From contig NC_008701.1 in NCBI RefSeq assembly GCF_000015205.1, positions 1,677,436 to 1,741,435 on the forward strand: a stretch of 64,000 bases of DNA. Direction: 5' to 3'. The stretch comes from Pyrobaculum islandicum DSM 4184 (GTDB taxonomy: Archaea > Thermoproteota > Thermoprotei > Thermoproteales > Thermoproteaceae). A model generated the notes under the pieces. That model had not been told where the DNA came from and made no database searches. It saw only the letters and a list, made by a program, of their open reading frames with translations. Within the stretch, counting starts at the first letter, position 1, and every line of letters starts with the position of its first letter. Position numbers and translations under genes: made by a program. Positions 16,491 to 24,345 of the stretch are shown in pieces.

Positions 16491-17048
16491 TTGTGTATAT
16501 GTTGTAGATCAGAGCTTTCTAGATATGAAAAAGTGGTGGTTAAGCCAAGTCTAGAGGTTGCTAGAGAGATATTTCTTCAAAATAGCGAGGTTTACTGTGG
16601 CGACGATTATGCGAATGTCGTAGTGGAGAAGATCTCAGAGTGGGGCGAGGGGTTGGGTTTTATGGCTCTCTATGGGGCGAAGTCTCTTCAATATTGCGAC
16701 GAGGATCCCGCCGCCGTTGTGAAAGAAGCCAGGCGTGTATATGTGGAGAGACTTATGTCTTTTATAAAATCGGTGTATGCCTCTACGTGTTCAAAAGGTA
16801 GAGTTTTTATAAACGTATTGGCAAATAAATATCTTCCGCCTTCCATGGTTGCACAGTCTATACACTACGACGTAGTGGAGTCTAAAGTTAGGACGTTAGA
16901 AAAGCTCCTGGCGCTTATAGACAGAGTCACAAGGCCTCACAAAGAGTATGTAAAAATATTGGCGCTACAATCGGCGGGGGAGTTGAGACGGTTAATGAGA
17001 CCCACTTGGTATATAAAGGCGCTAGGCGCAAAACTGGGGGTTATATAA
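16491..17048 (+). CDS. GTPase gene, C-terminal part
   Basis: A frame of 185 codons in the same phase as the GTPase fragment upstream, beginning right after its stop. The first dozen codons (MCICCRSELSRYE) look like out-of-frame GTPase sequence; real coding seems to begin near EKVVVKPS. Further on, GRVFINVLANKYLPPS may hold the G4 (NK) motif. The remainder is helical and not recognised. Most likely this is the second half of the broken GTPase rather than a separate gene. Confidence 0.45.
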   Translation: MCICCRSELSRYEKVVVKPSLEVAREIFLQNSEVYCGDDYANVVVEKISEWGEGLGFMALYGAKSLQYCDEDPAAVVKEARRVYVERLMSFIKSVYASTCSKGRVFINVLANKYLPPSMVAQSIHYDVVESKVRTLEKLLALIDRVTRPHKEYVKILALQSAGELRRLMRPTWYIKALGAKLGVI

Positions 17049-17064
17049 AGAGGCTCTTCTAAAG

Positions 17065-17603
17065 GTGGCTGAGGAAGTGCGACGTCTCTGCGGCATAGCT
17101 TTACGGGAGATAGATATACGTATGTTAGTAAAGGCTTATGTAATTGCTTACGAGGCCTACGACGACTTAGCCAAGTCAATAGTTGCGCTTGCCTTGGGCA
17201 GAAGCCCGTGCCTAGGGAAGATGCAGCGGCTTTGCCAACGTGGTGTATTAAACGAAGCTGTGGTAGAGGCAATTCTAAACCCCTACAGACTGTCGATCGA
17301 CGTTCCGCCCACAGTAGTGGGGGGCTTGAGTATTACGCAGGGAGGGGAGCTGAGGAGGTGGAGGAGAGGAGTTGGATCGAGGTGTTAAATACTCTATACG
17401 AGGCGGCTGAGAGAGTGAGGGTGGATTTAAGACCGTTTAGAGACTATGTGAAATTGGCGCTAGCCCGCGGGAATTTAATTACGAAAAAACTTGCGCTTGC
17501 GTTAATTCAATCTGTCGCCGTGGTGCCAGCTGAGGTTTTAGCAGCGGCTGTTGGAAAATGCGGTGGCGGGGACTGGCTATGGGGAAGTTATAAGACGGTA
17601 TAA
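17065..17603 (+). pseudogene. hypothetical gene split by a frameshift at a G-run
   Basis: A frame from GTG 17065 gives about 90 good residues (MAEEVRRLCGIALREIDIR ... NPYRLSIDVPPTVVGG) and then turns to noise and stops at 17388. In the next frame, convincing coding starts exactly at the GGGGGG run near 17320-17325 (LEYYAGRGAEEVEERSW ... GSYKTV) and ends at 17603. One extra G would fuse both into a protein of about 179 residues, all helical. Family not recognised. It follows the GTPase gene by 16 bases, in the same direction. Confidence 0.55.
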
Positions 17604-17878
17604 ACCACCTGAGCGCTGTATTCAACCTATGTAAACTGTCTACAGCTTATTGCTACTGTTTTAAATAAACATGAAAGAGGGATTAAATATCAAGGCGCCG
17701 TTCTTAAAATACCATTTTCAGCAACTTTAGACTACTACAACAGACGTGGCCAACTATATACAAAGCTTGTGTTTATACTTGCCGGGTTTCTATTCCAAGA
17801 GCTTAAAAGAGTAAACAGGTCGCAGTGGTTTGAACAAATATCAACGTAGAATATTTATCAAAATATGTAAATAGATAA
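17604..17878 (+). other. possible decayed reading frame
   Basis: From about 17614 a frame stays open to TAG near 17847 and reads like protein (HERGIKYQGAVLKIPFSAT, YYNRRGQLYTKLVFILAGF), but it has no usable start codon and begins after two stops of the previous gene's frame. It may be the broken 5' part of a gene or the tail of the split gene upstream. Confidence 0.3.
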
Positions 17879-18217
17879 GTGAATCTAAAAACATTAGTGG
17901 CGTCAGTATTGGCATCTGTAGTTTCTGCCGACGTCCATACGGTATATGCCCTCGTCTCAGTTGCAAGAGACGAGCTTAGGGAGAGGTTTGAAGTCTCTCT
18001 TCCAGCTGTGGAAGAGGCGCTTAGGCAGTTAGTGGATGAGGGATACGCCGCGGAGTATGAAGAGCTGACGCTAGATCTCAAAAAGAGAGTAAAGAAATAC
18101 GTCATTAGAGATAAGATTAGAGAGCTGGCGCAGCCGCTCCCACCTAAGACACAGCAAATTGCCAAGTTGAAATATGTCACGCCAACTTTCTATTATTTGC
18201 TTAATCAACAGAAATAG
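17879..18217 (+). CDS. hypothetical protein, winged-helix-like
   Basis: A 112-residue protein from GTG 17879, with TATTTATC about 27 bases ahead. Residues 25-70 (VARDELRERFEVSLPAVEEA, LRQLVDEGYAAEYEEL) have the helix-turn-helix-plus-wing rhythm of archaeal DNA-binding proteins. The basic C-terminus (LKKRVKKYVIRDKIREL) could also bind nucleic acid. Function unknown. It is followed by tRNA-Cys on the other strand. Confidence 0.55.
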   Translation: MNLKTLVASVLASVVSADVHTVYALVSVARDELRERFEVSLPAVEEALRQLVDEGYAAEYEELTLDLKKRVKKYVIRDKIRELAQPLPPKTQQIAKLKYVTPTFYYLLNQQK

Positions 18218-18241
18218 AGAGCGCGATAAGACGGACATTGG

Positions 18242-18347
18242 AGCCCCGGCCGGGATTTGAACCCGGGACCTACGGGTGGCTGCCGTAGCCTGCAGCGTCG
18301 GCGGACTGGCGGTCCTCCGCCGCTCTGCCGGACTGAGCTACCGGGGC
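18242..18347 (-). tRNA. tRNA-Cys(GCA) with two introns
   Basis: Acceptor GCCCCGG/CCGGGGC with T as discriminator base, the identity base of cysteine tRNAs. The anticodon stem GCGG..G/CCCGT closes only if a 20-nt intron (AGGACCGCC...) at position 30/31 is removed. A second intron of 12 bases (GCTACGGCAGCC) follows the anticodon at 37/38, with CTGC pairing to GCAG. The mature loop is CTGCAGA, anticodon GCA. The gene overlaps the 3' end of the dph6 frame. Confidence 0.85.
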
Positions 18348-19046
18348 TAGTCTCTTTACTCCGCCTTTATTTAAATTTTTAATTCTGGCCTCTTTAATAA
18401 CAAAGTAGCCCCACCCGCTGGGGTGCCAGTATTTTTCGCCCGCAACTATTTCGACAGATAGCAGGGGGCTTTCAAAAACATATGTTTCATATTCTCCTCC
18501 CTCGCCGACGGGGGAGAACCCATATCTCCTACTCGCGGCGATTATTTCTTCTGCTACCTCTGGTGTTACGACAAGGCCCAAGTGTCTGGGCTCTAGCCCC
18601 ATCGCCATTGCGGCGGTAATTATAAAACGTAATCTCCGCGCCTCTTCCCTCAAGACCTCTTCCTGGTCGCGGCCCCAGAGAGGCGTTATGTGGACAAGGC
18701 CGAGTCTTTCGGCTAGGGAGTCTATACGCGATTTTTGATATCTAGACGCCACAGCCCCTGTCACAATACCCTCTATCTTGTGCCGCTCTACTATTACCTT
18801 TAGCGATTGGTAAAGTTCTTCTACTTCCCTCTCCTTCTCGCCGCTTACTTCAACTAAATATTGGGACACACCCATGGCCTCTCCATGTAATAGACTCCAC
18901 TTGATATTTACAGTGTGGAACATATAGGAGTCTGCTCTTTGCGATACGACAGTTATTAAACACGCCACCTCATGTCCATCCTCAAGTGCCTTTAAGAGAG
19001 AGTAGTGGCTGTCTTTCCCCCCTGTGTAGAGAACTGCCACCCTCAT
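18270..19046 (-). CDS. dph6: diphthine--ammonia ligase (Dph6)
   Basis: A protein of the Dph6/ATP_bind_4 family, which amidates diphthine on elongation factor 2 using ATP and ammonia. The PP-loop VLYTGGKDSHYSLLKAL is at the N-terminus, and EGIVTGAVASRYQKSR and EGGEYETYVFESPLL are family signatures. Normal homologues end near the segment IKEARIKNL; here there is no stop at that point and the frame runs about 78 bases into tRNA-Cys before a TGA. The last 25 or so residues are therefore translated tRNA sequence. It overlaps the small upstream gene by four bases. Confidence 0.88.
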   Translation of the reverse strand: MRVAVLYTGGKDSHYSLLKALEDGHEVACLITVVSQRADSYMFHTVNIKWSLLHGEAMGVSQYLVEVSGEKEREVEELYQSLKVIVERHKIEGIVTGAVASRYQKSRIDSLAERLGLVHITPLWGRDQEEVLREEARRLRFIITAAMAMGLEPRHLGLVVTPEVAEEIIAASRRYGFSPVGEGGEYETYVFESPLLSVEIVAGEKYWHPSGWGYFVIKEARIKNLNKGGVKRLAPVAQSGRAAEDRQSADAAGYGSHP

Positions 19047-19315
19047 TTTTTCAACTGGCTAATCACTCTCTCTACATACGCCACAGCCTCGAAAACGCTC
19101 CCCAGATTTACTACCTCTTCTTTCCTAAGCCCCGGCCCTCTTACGGCATATGCCAGCCGCTTGGTCTTGGGAAACCATAGGAAGTAGACTTCGTAGTTTC
19201 CAACTCTCCCATTTACCCACTCCATTAATCCATTTGTCTCACCACGGCTTTCAACTACATCAAGTCTTTTTGCAATTTCGGCGTTGAAAGTTTCTATAAA
19301 TTTTAGTAGATCCAC
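19043..19315 (-). CDS. hypothetical small protein
   Basis: A 90-residue acidic/basic protein from GTG 19315, whose stop overlaps the dph6 start (ATGA), so both are on one message. An N-terminal helix (LLKFIETFNAEIAKRLDVV), a central strand pair (NYEVYFLWFPKTKRLAYAV) and a C-terminal helix are visible. No motif or membrane segment. The shared transcript suggests a link to EF-2 modification, but that is a guess. Confidence 0.6.
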   Translation of the reverse strand: MDLLKFIETFNAEIAKRLDVVESRGETNGLMEWVNGRVGNYEVYFLWFPKTKRLAYAVRGPGLRKEEVVNLGSVFEAVAYVERVISQLKK

Positions 19316-19866
19316 GTCGGGAGTTGTAGAGGGGTAAAAATTTTTACTAAAAAGCCCCGTTTTTGAGACATAGGGCAGTTATCTAAGCTTACTACACCTA
19401 TCTTCTCTTTTCTCAGCCACATTACTCTTCTGCGGCGGACCTCCGAATTTACATATGTTGATGTACGGCGCAAGTATTAGACACATGCTATTTATGAAGT
19501 TTTTGAGCTTTGTCCACATAAAAATAACATGTACCGTTTTTTAAAAAGGCTTTTAATTGTGCTTATTTTGCCTAGCTATTATCGCCAATATATGGTAATA
19601 TAGATCCCACAAGTTTTCCTACCTCTTCGACACCCAGCTTGAAATGACGTAAGATTTAGGTAGTGTCGCTAGTTGTGACTCTGGCGAGACCAAGCATTTG
19701 TGTAAGGCTTGGCCTTTCCAAAGAATTTTTATTTTTCTGCCTTTATAAAGCTATGTCAATACATCTTCCATACGCCGTCTTTATCTAGGTAAACACTCCT
19801 CTCTCGCGATAGTTTTGAAAGCACAGCTCTTACTGTAGTCATTTAAACAGAGACGACCCAAGAGAT
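19316..19866. other. 551-bp A/T-rich intergenic region
   Basis: No full gene is seen. A 28-codon frame on the minus strand (19756-19842, listed on its own) looks like the tail of a winged-helix protein. A/T-rich stretches near 19530 and 19720-19750 may be promoters. Nothing else is recognised. Confidence 0.5.
19756..19842 (-). CDS. winged-helix fragment or tiny protein
   Basis: MTTVRAVLSKLSRERSVYLD followed by KDGVWKMY, 28 residues. The rhythm (helix, basic turn, then a beta wing ending in a D-G-W strand) is that of the recognition helix and wing of small archaeal HTH regulators, but the N-terminal helices are missing. Either a relic or a very small gene. Confidence 0.25.
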   Translation of the reverse strand: MTTVRAVLSKLSRERSVYLDKDGVWKMY

Positions 19867-20079
19867 GTGATAAACAAAAGAGATGTGGCGGCGGAGGTTC
19901 AAGAGATCTTGAAAAAGCTGTGTTTCTACAGGGGGGAGGTGACAGGCGTGTGGGATGATAGTACAGAAAGGGCGTTTAGAGAGTGGGCCGGGTATGAAAA
20001 TTTTGAAAACAAGATTAGAGATGACGATAAGATCTGGGGCTCCGTATATCGCTTTCTCAAAGAGCTAGCAAATCGATAG
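19867..20079 (+). CDS. small protein with peptidoglycan-binding-like fold
   Basis: A 70-residue protein from GTG 19867. The pattern [20 protein letters not shown] followed by a D-S-T-x-x-AFREW segment follows the three-helix PGB1-like repeat (VQ..L..LG.Y.G...G.....T..A...F). In archaea without peptidoglycan such units serve as binding modules, for example attached to DUF1028 enzymes. The 3' end overlaps the convergent sfsA gene by 23 bases. Partner unknown. Confidence 0.55.
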   Translation: MINKRDVAAEVQEILKKLCFYRGEVTGVWDDSTERAFREWAGYENFENKIRDDDKIWGSVYRFLKELANR

Positions 20080-20752
20080 GCAACTCCTCTATATATCTCA
20101 GACCCCATTTAAACATCTCTAATTTTACCGCGTGTATATAGACGCCGCTTCTGTAAGCCCTGACCAGAGCTTCTGCAAACTTTCTGTCCATCTCCCAGTT
20201 CGGCGAAAATACCTTAGCCCTCTTCCTAAACACTAGAAATATAACATGGGCCTCAAAGCCCTCCGTCACTGCTTTTGCAAGCTCTTCCATATGCCGCGCA
20301 CCTCTTGAAGTTGGGGCGTCTGGAAAAAGCGCTCTACCGCCAGCTTCAAGCGTGACGCCCTTGACTTCTACAAGAGCCCTCTGGCCATTGGGCCCTCTGA
20401 GTAAGAGATCAAACCGCCCCTTTCCAAAGGCTGGCTCATATCTCTCAATTGCATATCCGCGTAGTAAGAATCCGGCCTCTATTAGCCAAGACGTTACTTT
20501 GTTATGTGCTGCCGGATCTATAAGTACAAGTTCGTCGTCTAGTTCTACGGCAGTTAGATAATATTGTGTCTTGCCCCTCTGTTTACGCCTAGCCCATATC
20601 ATTGCGCCGGGAAATAACAACTCTTGAAGCCTACCTGGGTCATGGATATGTACAAGAGTTTCAACTCCATCTATTTCAGCCAATCCAACAAATCTATTAA
20701 GTCTCTTTTTAAAAATCCCCCAGACGTCAGGTTTCTCAATAGGGAAGTACAT
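20057..20752 (-). CDS. sfsA: SfsA family DNA-binding/nuclease-like protein
   Basis: A 231-residue SfsA protein: N-terminal OB-like part with [17 protein letters not shown], and a C-terminal PD-(D/E)XK nuclease-like core with [12 protein letters not shown] (Asp) and [11 protein letters not shown] (Glu, Lys), then [16 protein letters not shown]. Bacterial SfsA was described as a sugar-fermentation regulator; the nuclease-like core suggests a DNA role. ATG 20752 with TATA-like sequence upstream. Confidence 0.88.
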   Translation of the reverse strand: MYFPIEKPDVWGIFKKRLNRFVGLAEIDGVETLVHIHDPGRLQELLFPGAMIWARRKQRGKTQYYLTAVELDDELVLIDPAAHNKVTSWLIEAGFLLRGYAIERYEPAFGKGRFDLLLRGPNGQRALVEVKGVTLEAGGRALFPDAPTSRGARHMEELAKAVTEGFEAHVIFLVFRKRAKVFSPNWEMDRKFAEALVRAYRSGVYIHAVKLEMFKWGLRYIEELPIDLLAL

Positions 20753-21193
20753 ACGACGGATTCAACTATAATACTTTTTATCAAAACTGTGTTAATTCCC
20801 ATGTCGAGTAAGGCGATATGTAGCTGTTGTTAAACGACGGCCTCTTCTCGCCCCAAGGGGCGGGGCCTATAATGTCACAGAGCCTTTCTTAAAGACTGCG
20901 CTAGAGAGACAACCTCACGCTTACAAATACGTCATGTATAATGGCGATTTCTCTTCCTACTACTAGCTTTCCTCCAGGACTCGGGTACCTATAGCTTTTC
21001 CCATCCCTAGTTGGCATCGGTTTGGGTTCCCTCCGGCGTTTCCCTTTAGCAATCGTCTGACGTACCTGTTGTAGTTATCAAGTTGAAAACGCCTTGAGCT
21101 GGAGGCTTCCTATGAAGATGTCTATAAGTGCAAAATTTGTCGGCTTATAGAGCTGTGCGGCTTCTTTTATATGAGTCTCGGAGGAATACATAT
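20753..21193. other. 441-bp gap with GC hairpin
   Basis: A GC hairpin GCCCC-AAG-GGGC (20856-20866), flanked by GGCCTC.. and ..GGGGCC, resembles the solo IS end hairpins elsewhere in the window. On the minus strand a 37-codon frame (MPTRDGKSYRYPSPGGKL) is open between about 20910 and 21025 but has no recognisable homology. The rest is non-coding as far as I can see. Confidence 0.4.
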
Positions 21194-22162
21194 ATGGAGA
21201 TATTCCATAGACACAGTATGTCATTTGAAAGGCTAAAGGTGCCGTTGCCAGGTATGGAGCTTGGCCACATCAATGTCTATGTTTTCAGGTGTTCAGATGG
21301 GTATGTGTTAATAGACGCAGGTCTCGCCACGTATGACGCAGCTCTTGCGCTTATAAGAGGGCTTAAGTCGCTAGGCGTAAAACTTTCAGAGATTTCGAAG
21401 GTGTTTATTACACATCTACATGCAGACCATATAACTCTTGTCCAATTTCTATCTGAAGTAGCATCTCCAGATTTTTATATTGGGAAGGAAGAACTAAGGG
21501 ATACAATAACTTCTTTTGATGAATTTATAAATAAGTACATAGATGAATACAAGAGACACGGAGTTCCAGCCGACATACTTGAGGCTTTTCTTAAGTTACA
21601 TCCAATGTCTAGGTTTAGAAAGGCGTATGAAGATATATGGAAATTAAATTGGAAGGGTGTTGGCGATGGCGAAAAAGTTGGTTGTGGGCTTGAAGCAGTA
21701 TGGACGCCCGGCCACACGCCGGGACACACAGTATATGTGACAAAATTTGGAATTTTTACCGGCGACCACGTCTTGCCAAAAATAACGCCAAATATCTCCT
21801 GGTATCCACGTCCAGGGTTTAATCCGTTGAAGGAGTATTTGTCTAGTCTAAAAAAAGTCGATTTAAAGACAAGGGGATTTCCGGCGCATGGGGATGAAAT
21901 CCCTAATTTATCTGCCAGAGTTTCGGAGTTGTTAAAACATCACGAAAGGAGATTAAACGAAATACTAAAGGTATTACAAGAGCCTTTAACTACATATCAA
22001 GTTGCTAAAAGGATTAGTTGGGACGCCGGCGCCTTCGACCAATTTAATGCATATAACAAAATCTTTGCCATAGGAGAGGCCCTCAGTCACTTAATCTACC
22101 TAGAAGAAGCTGGTGTAATACGGCGCGTGGAGAAAGAGGTAGTATACTGGGTTCGGCTTTAA
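21194..22162 (+). CDS. metallo-beta-lactamase-fold hydrolase
   Basis: A 322-residue protein. The metal ligands are in order: THLHADH near residue 75, the second histidine in TPGHTPGHTVY near 175, the bridging Asp in GIFTGDHVLP near 190 and the last His in RGFPAHGDE near 232. The C-terminal 80 residues form a winged-helix-like tail (TTYQVAKRISWDAG), as in the LACTB2-like subgroup that includes nucleases and thioesterases. ATG 21194 follows TATA-like sequence; the frame is open upstream. Confidence 0.87.
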   Translation: MEIFHRHSMSFERLKVPLPGMELGHINVYVFRCSDGYVLIDAGLATYDAALALIRGLKSLGVKLSEISKVFITHLHADHITLVQFLSEVASPDFYIGKEELRDTITSFDEFINKYIDEYKRHGVPADILEAFLKLHPMSRFRKAYEDIWKLNWKGVGDGEKVGCGLEAVWTPGHTPGHTVYVTKFGIFTGDHVLPKITPNISWYPRPGFNPLKEYLSSLKKVDLKTRGFPAHGDEIPNLSARVSELLKHHERRLNEILKVLQEPLTTYQVAKRISWDAGAFDQFNAYNKIFAIGEALSHLIYLEEAGVIRRVEKEVVYWVRL

Positions 22163-22206
22163 TATTCTGCGGCTTTCTGGGTTTTACCAAGACTATAAAG
22201 AGGTGG

Positions 22207-22291
22207 TGCGGGGGGTGGGATTTGAACCCACGCAGGCCTACGCCACAGGGACCTAAACCCTGCCCCTTTGACCTGGCTCGGGCACCCCCGC
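22207..22291 (-). tRNA. tRNA-Leu(TAG)
   Basis: Type II tRNA with acceptor GCGGGGG/CCCCCGC, anticodon arm CAGGG-TTTAGGT-CCCTG (anticodon TAG) and a long variable arm. The only difference from tRNA-Leu(CAG) at 884-968 is the first anticodon base. No intron; no encoded CCA; discriminator A. Confidence 0.93.
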
Positions 22292-22332
22292 CTACTTACT
22301 TAATAGGCTGGGAATTAAAATTTTTCCGTGTG

Positions 22333-22506
22333 TTAAAGGGGGTGTAGGATGTTTAAGACTAAAATTGCTATAATTACCGTAATTGAGACTAAGATAGCAG
22401 TTCTTGGGTTTAGTTTAATACGCTCCAACTCTCCCTCTTCACTAAATTTAATAAGACCCGCTGCGACAAAGGGGTTTAGACCTTCGTATTTCCTCCTACG
22501 TGCCAT
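22333..22506 (-). CDS. secG: Sec61-beta (SecG) subunit of the protein translocase
   Basis: A 57-residue tail-anchored protein: a basic cytosolic part (ARRRKYEGLNPFVAAGLIKF), then EEGELERIKLNPRTA, and one C-terminal membrane helix (ILVSITVIIAILVLNIL). This is the archaeal Sec-beta pattern; it supports the SecY/SecE channel. ATG 22506 is chosen because the family starts right before ARRRK; an upstream in-frame ATG would add three residues. Confidence 0.9.
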   Translation of the reverse strand: MARRRKYEGLNPFVAAGLIKFSEEGELERIKLNPRTAILVSITVIIAILVLNILHPL

Positions 22507-22674
22507 AAAGTTCACAACTTTTGCGTTTAAAAATTTGATAACACAAGCCCAACTCTTTAAACCTCGTGCAAGCGGGAAGCGCGGGTGAAAGCTAAAAATA
22601 TCTCTAGGCAGAGGTCTAGGCTTTCAATTTCTCTGTTTTCATAGCCTTTACGAGGTTAGAGAATTTGACCCGTT

Positions 22675-22727
22675 ACTCAGCCCATGCGAGTGTCTTCATG
22701 TTCTGACCATTGGGGTGTCATCACATT
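22675..22727 (-). ncRNA. box C/D guide sRNA candidate
   Basis: On the minus strand: C box GTGATGA (22718-22724), 12-nt guide CACCCCAATGGT, D'-like CAGA, C' box ATGAAGA (22693-22699), 12-nt guide CACTCGCATGGG, and D box CTGA (22677-22680). The two equal 12-nt spacers are typical for archaeal C/D sRNAs. D' is a variant of CTGA. The RNA lies in a 421-bp gap between sec61-beta and the TauE gene; the rest of the gap shows nothing clear. Confidence 0.72.
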
Positions 22728-22927
22728 AAATTGTGAAGTAGAGATTTTAATATTGTGAGCCCCCTGGTTGTAAGCGTAGGTTTCATACGCCGATTTATTT
22801 CCAAAATAACGTGTTTTATGAAATTAAAAACGTTGATTCTTACAATATGAGTCCCCTAAACTGAAGGTATATGGGTTTCTGAAAATAGGCATGCTGTTAT
22901 TTTAATAGGTGTGGTTGATTTGGTCAT

Positions 22928-23659
22928 ATGTATTGGATTGCCATTTTAGCGGGTCTTTTGGGCGGCCTTCTTGGCCCTCTTATCGGCGTAGGAGGGGGCG
23001 TGATAATTGTCCCTATGTTAAATCTATCAGGTGTGGTCTTTCAAACTGCAGCGGCGGCAAGTATGTTTTCTATAGTTGTCACATCTGCAGTCGCTGTGTA
23101 TAATTACAGAAAAATGATCAACTTTAGAGTATTAGCCGGATATATGGCTATATCTCTTTTGGCCGCAGCCATAAGCGCCGTTGTTTCTGTTAAATACTCA
23201 GGGCCGTGGATTAAATTAGCATATGGTATTTACCTAATAGCAGTTGGCATGGTGCTTTTAAAAAACGCGAGGCCGCGCAGAAATATACCTTGGCTAGGCC
23301 TACTCCTTATATTTATCGGCGGCTTTGCCTCTTCTCTTTTTGGAGTCGGAGGAGGCACGATTTTTGTCCCAGCTCTTATATTAATCTCAGGCTTTGACCC
23401 CAAGTCAGCCGCCGCTATGAGCATGGGTATTATTTTCCCAACTGCAGTATCTTCAACTACTATATATGCAGCATTAGGCGTGCTTAACCTCCCGCTGGCA
23501 GTAGCCATAGCAGTTGGCAGCTTTATAGGCTCCTATACCTCGAGCAGATATATTATGCCGAAGCTAAAGTCTGGAACGGTGAGGAGGCTTTTTGTTATCT
23601 ACGTGTTTGTAATAGGTATTTACTACCTATGGAGTTATTTTTCCCTGTCCCTGTCTTAA
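22928..23659 (+). CDS. TauE/SafE-family membrane exporter
   Basis: A 243-residue membrane protein with about eight hydrophobic segments and the duplicated family motif: GPLIGVGGGVIIVPML near residue 15 and SSLFGVGGGTIFVPAL near 135. The family (DUF81) is linked to export of sulfite, sulfoacetate or other anions. ATG 22928. Its end overlaps the convergent hypothetical gene by 33 bases. A second family member is at 47995-48846. Confidence 0.87.
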   Translation: MYWIAILAGLLGGLLGPLIGVGGGVIIVPMLNLSGVVFQTAAAASMFSIVVTSAVAVYNYRKMINFRVLAGYMAISLLAAAISAVVSVKYSGPWIKLAYGIYLIAVGMVLLKNARPRRNIPWLGLLLIFIGGFASSLFGVGGGTIFVPALILISGFDPKSAAAMSMGIIFPTAVSSTTIYAALGVLNLPLAVAIAVGSFIGSYTSSRYIMPKLKSGTVRRLFVIYVFVIGIYYLWSYFSLSLS

Positions 23660-24286
23660 GTTTTCAAATGCCGTCTTTATCCACCTGAGCCAGTCTGTGT
23701 ACGTCCTATCTCTGCCAATTGTAAAAGGCTCATATACAACATACGAGGTGTCGTTACGAAATATTACAACATATATAGGAGGCGTTTGTGCCACCGGCGC
23801 ACCCCCCAGCGGCCTATATTGGCCATATGAGTGCGCCACAAGTTTTGCAAGTTCAAACGCCTGGTCTACTCTCTGTGTAAAAACCGTGGCGTTTTTAATC
23901 TCCCCCTGTAGATAGTCTTGTAGCGTTATTTTGCCATCATAGAGAAGAGAGAGGTATCCTCTTGTCGCGTTGTCTATAGCCCATGGGGCTAAATACACTG
24001 TATACCCCTCTGCTGTTTTTAACAACTCGCGTAATACAGCCAATAACTCAGGTCGATTTGCCGTGTTGATTTGATCGCGGTACCCCACTATTACCACCCC
24101 CTGCGGGCCGCGTTGAGCTAAAATACCTATTTGTGAGACGTAGTTTAATACGGCTTGTCTCTTGGCTTGGTCTTCCCAATACGGCTTGTACATGGGCTCT
24201 TTGCCATAGGCGCCGGTGGCTAGAGTTGCAAAGAGTATGCCCATAGTGACGACAAATGCGATTGTGAAGACAAGCCAGTTATTCAT
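23627..24286 (-). CDS. membrane-anchored exported hypothetical protein
   Basis: A 219-residue protein with one N-terminal hydrophobic segment (LVFTIAFVVTMGILFATLA) and an outside domain of about 190 residues that is rich in Tyr, Gln and Asn (YWEDQAKRQAVLNYVSQIG, TPPIYVVIFRNDTSYVVYEP). No cofactor motif is visible. It looks like a surface protein of unknown role. ATG 24286, with A/T-rich TATA-like sequence between it and the divergent MFS gene. Confidence 0.6.
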   Translation of the reverse strand: MNNWLVFTIAFVVTMGILFATLATGAYGKEPMYKPYWEDQAKRQAVLNYVSQIGILAQRGPQGVVIVGYRDQINTANRPELLAVLRELLKTAEGYTVYLAPWAIDNATRGYLSLLYDGKITLQDYLQGEIKNATVFTQRVDQAFELAKLVAHSYGQYRPLGGAPVAQTPPIYVVIFRNDTSYVVYEPFTIGRDRTYTDWLRWIKTAFENLRQGQGKITP

Positions 24287-24345
24287 AGGCCCCTATTTGA
24301 CCCACCTATATAAATTTATAAAGTGGTAGATAGCCGGCAACAATC

